Assembly (NCBI GenBank): GCA_051984675.1
Contig: JBPYFK010000134.1
Coordinates: 1 to 14,359, forward strand
DNA length: 14,359 nt
DNA from: JBPYFK01 sp051984675
GTDB lineage: Bacteria > Actinomycetota > Actinomycetes > Mycobacteriales > Pseudonocardiaceae
Direction: 5' to 3'
Shown here: in pieces, positions 14,002 to 14,359 of the stretch
How positions within the stretch are numbered: position 1 is the first letter of the stretch
Layout: every line of letters begins with the position of its first letter
Made by a program: the position numbers and the translations under genes
Notes under the pieces: model-generated
Database searches by the model: none
Seen by the model: only the letters and a program-made list of their open reading frames with translations
What the model was told of the DNA's origin: nothing

Positions 14002-14185
14002 GCGGATCTTGGCCTGAGAGCGCGCTCGGTCAGCCGCCACCCGATCCCGTTTGACGCGACGCCGATGGCCTCGGCAGCTTCCTCAGGGCCGCTCGCTTGT
14101 GTAAGCAGGTCAAGACCAACTGGTCCGACCTACACCCCGGACACCGCAGTGCGGCGAATCACAGGAGAGACCGCCTTTCCTTGGC

Positions 14186-14203
14186 TATACCCCCCGGGGT
14201 TTA
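14186..14203. promoter_or_regulatory. Probable CsoR-type operator
   Basis: TATACCCCCCGGGGTTTA is a near-palindrome, eight of nine pairs matching. It has the A/T-flanked C-run/G-run form of operators bound by CsoR-family metal-sensing repressors. It lies about 35 bases before the start of a CsoR-type gene and next to the -10-like TATTAC (14202-14207), which suggests autoregulation. Confidence 0.6.
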
Positions 14204-14237
14204 TTACAGTGAAGGCACTTGAGGGGAGGTGGCCGTC

Positions 14238-14359
14238 GTGGAGATGAAGCCGGAGATGGTGAGCGACGCGCTGACGCGGCTACGTCGGGCGCGGGGCCAG
14301 TTGAGTGGCGTGATCGAGGCCATCGAGGAACAGCGCGACTGCGCCGAGGTGTTGACTCA
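14238..14359 (+). CDS. CsoR-family metal-sensitive transcriptional repressor, N-terminal part (runs off window)
   Basis: About 40 residues are visible. The sequence RLRRARGQLSGVIEAIEEQRDCAEVLT matches helix 1 and the start of helix 2 of the CsoR/RcnR/FrmR family (duf156). It includes the first metal-ligand cysteine (Cys35 from GTG 14238, Cys33 from ATG 14244) in the D-C-x-x-V-L context. The other ligands lie beyond the window, so copper, nickel or persulfide sensing cannot be told apart. GTG 14238 is preferred because GGGGAGGTGG (14223-14232) lies five bases upstream; ATG 14244 is the alternative. The operator-like site just upstream supports autoregulation, and a metal exporter or copper chaperone gene is commonly found next to such regulators. 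Confidence 0.85.
   Translation, partial: MEMKPEMVSDALTRLRRARGQLSGVIEAIEEQRDCAEVLT

Noticed and set aside
1..14359. CRISPR arrays, tRNA or rRNA genes, intact insertion sequences, phage or toxin-antitoxin genes
   Set aside because: No regularly spaced repeats, RNA gene signatures, transposase motifs or terminal repeats were seen on either strand.

Overview
This is a high-GC actinomycete window with GTG starts, overlapping stop/start codons and GC-rich third codon positions. The GAP-family, DUF7144-like and Rv1733c-like membrane proteins at the right end suggest Pseudonocardiaceae or a relative. That placement is inference, not demonstrated.

Region 1 (1-6540) is a 4-hydroxyproline catabolism locus. 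It holds the 3' end of an amino-acid permease closed by a long hairpin, an XRE-cupin regulator, and a tightly coupled five-gene operon. The operon encodes a D-amino-acid-oxidase-like subunit, a small [2Fe-2S] subunit and an FAD/NAD-binding subunit with a BFD-like iron-sulfur site; together these look like a heteromeric cis-4-hydroxy-D-proline dehydrogenase. They are followed by a DHDPS-family deaminase and a proline-racemase-family 4-hydroxyproline 2-epimerase. The expected route is trans-4-hydroxy-L-proline > cis-4-hydroxy-D-proline > pyrroline-4-hydroxy-2-carboxylate > alpha-ketoglutarate semialdehyde > alpha-ketoglutarate. A nearly identical 16-bp palindromic site precedes both the regulator and the operon, so the regulator probably controls itself and the operon. 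The last enzyme, alpha-ketoglutarate semialdehyde dehydrogenase, appears only as a short scrambled remnant just after the epimerase (about 6374-6540).

Region 2 (6637-11569) is a sugar or polyol locus. A minus-strand pair (Gfo/Idh/MocA dehydrogenase, then a TIM-barrel isomerase/epimerase) is divergent from an intact LacI regulator. The shared intergenic region carries a good sigma-70-type promoter and several palindromes with a central CG of the LacI operator type. Tail-to-tail with this regulator is a second LacI-type gene that has lost its DNA-binding domain. It abuts a sugar ABC transporter ATPase that has lost its Walker A half. The two broken 5' ends meet head to head at about 11045-11060, which is what one deletion across a divergent regulator/transporter pair would leave.

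Region 3 (11798-14359) has three small membrane-protein genes on the plus strand: GAP/Sap family, a four-helix DUF7144-like protein and an Rv1733c-like protein. A terminator-like hairpin follows. The window ends in the start of a CsoR-type metal-sensing repressor preceded by a characteristic C-rich/G-rich operator.

No rRNA, tRNA, CRISPR array, intact insertion sequence or phage gene was seen. The most notable signals are two pieces of gene decay (the dehydrogenase remnant and the lacI/ABC deletion scar) and the paired operators. I found no clearly novel system.
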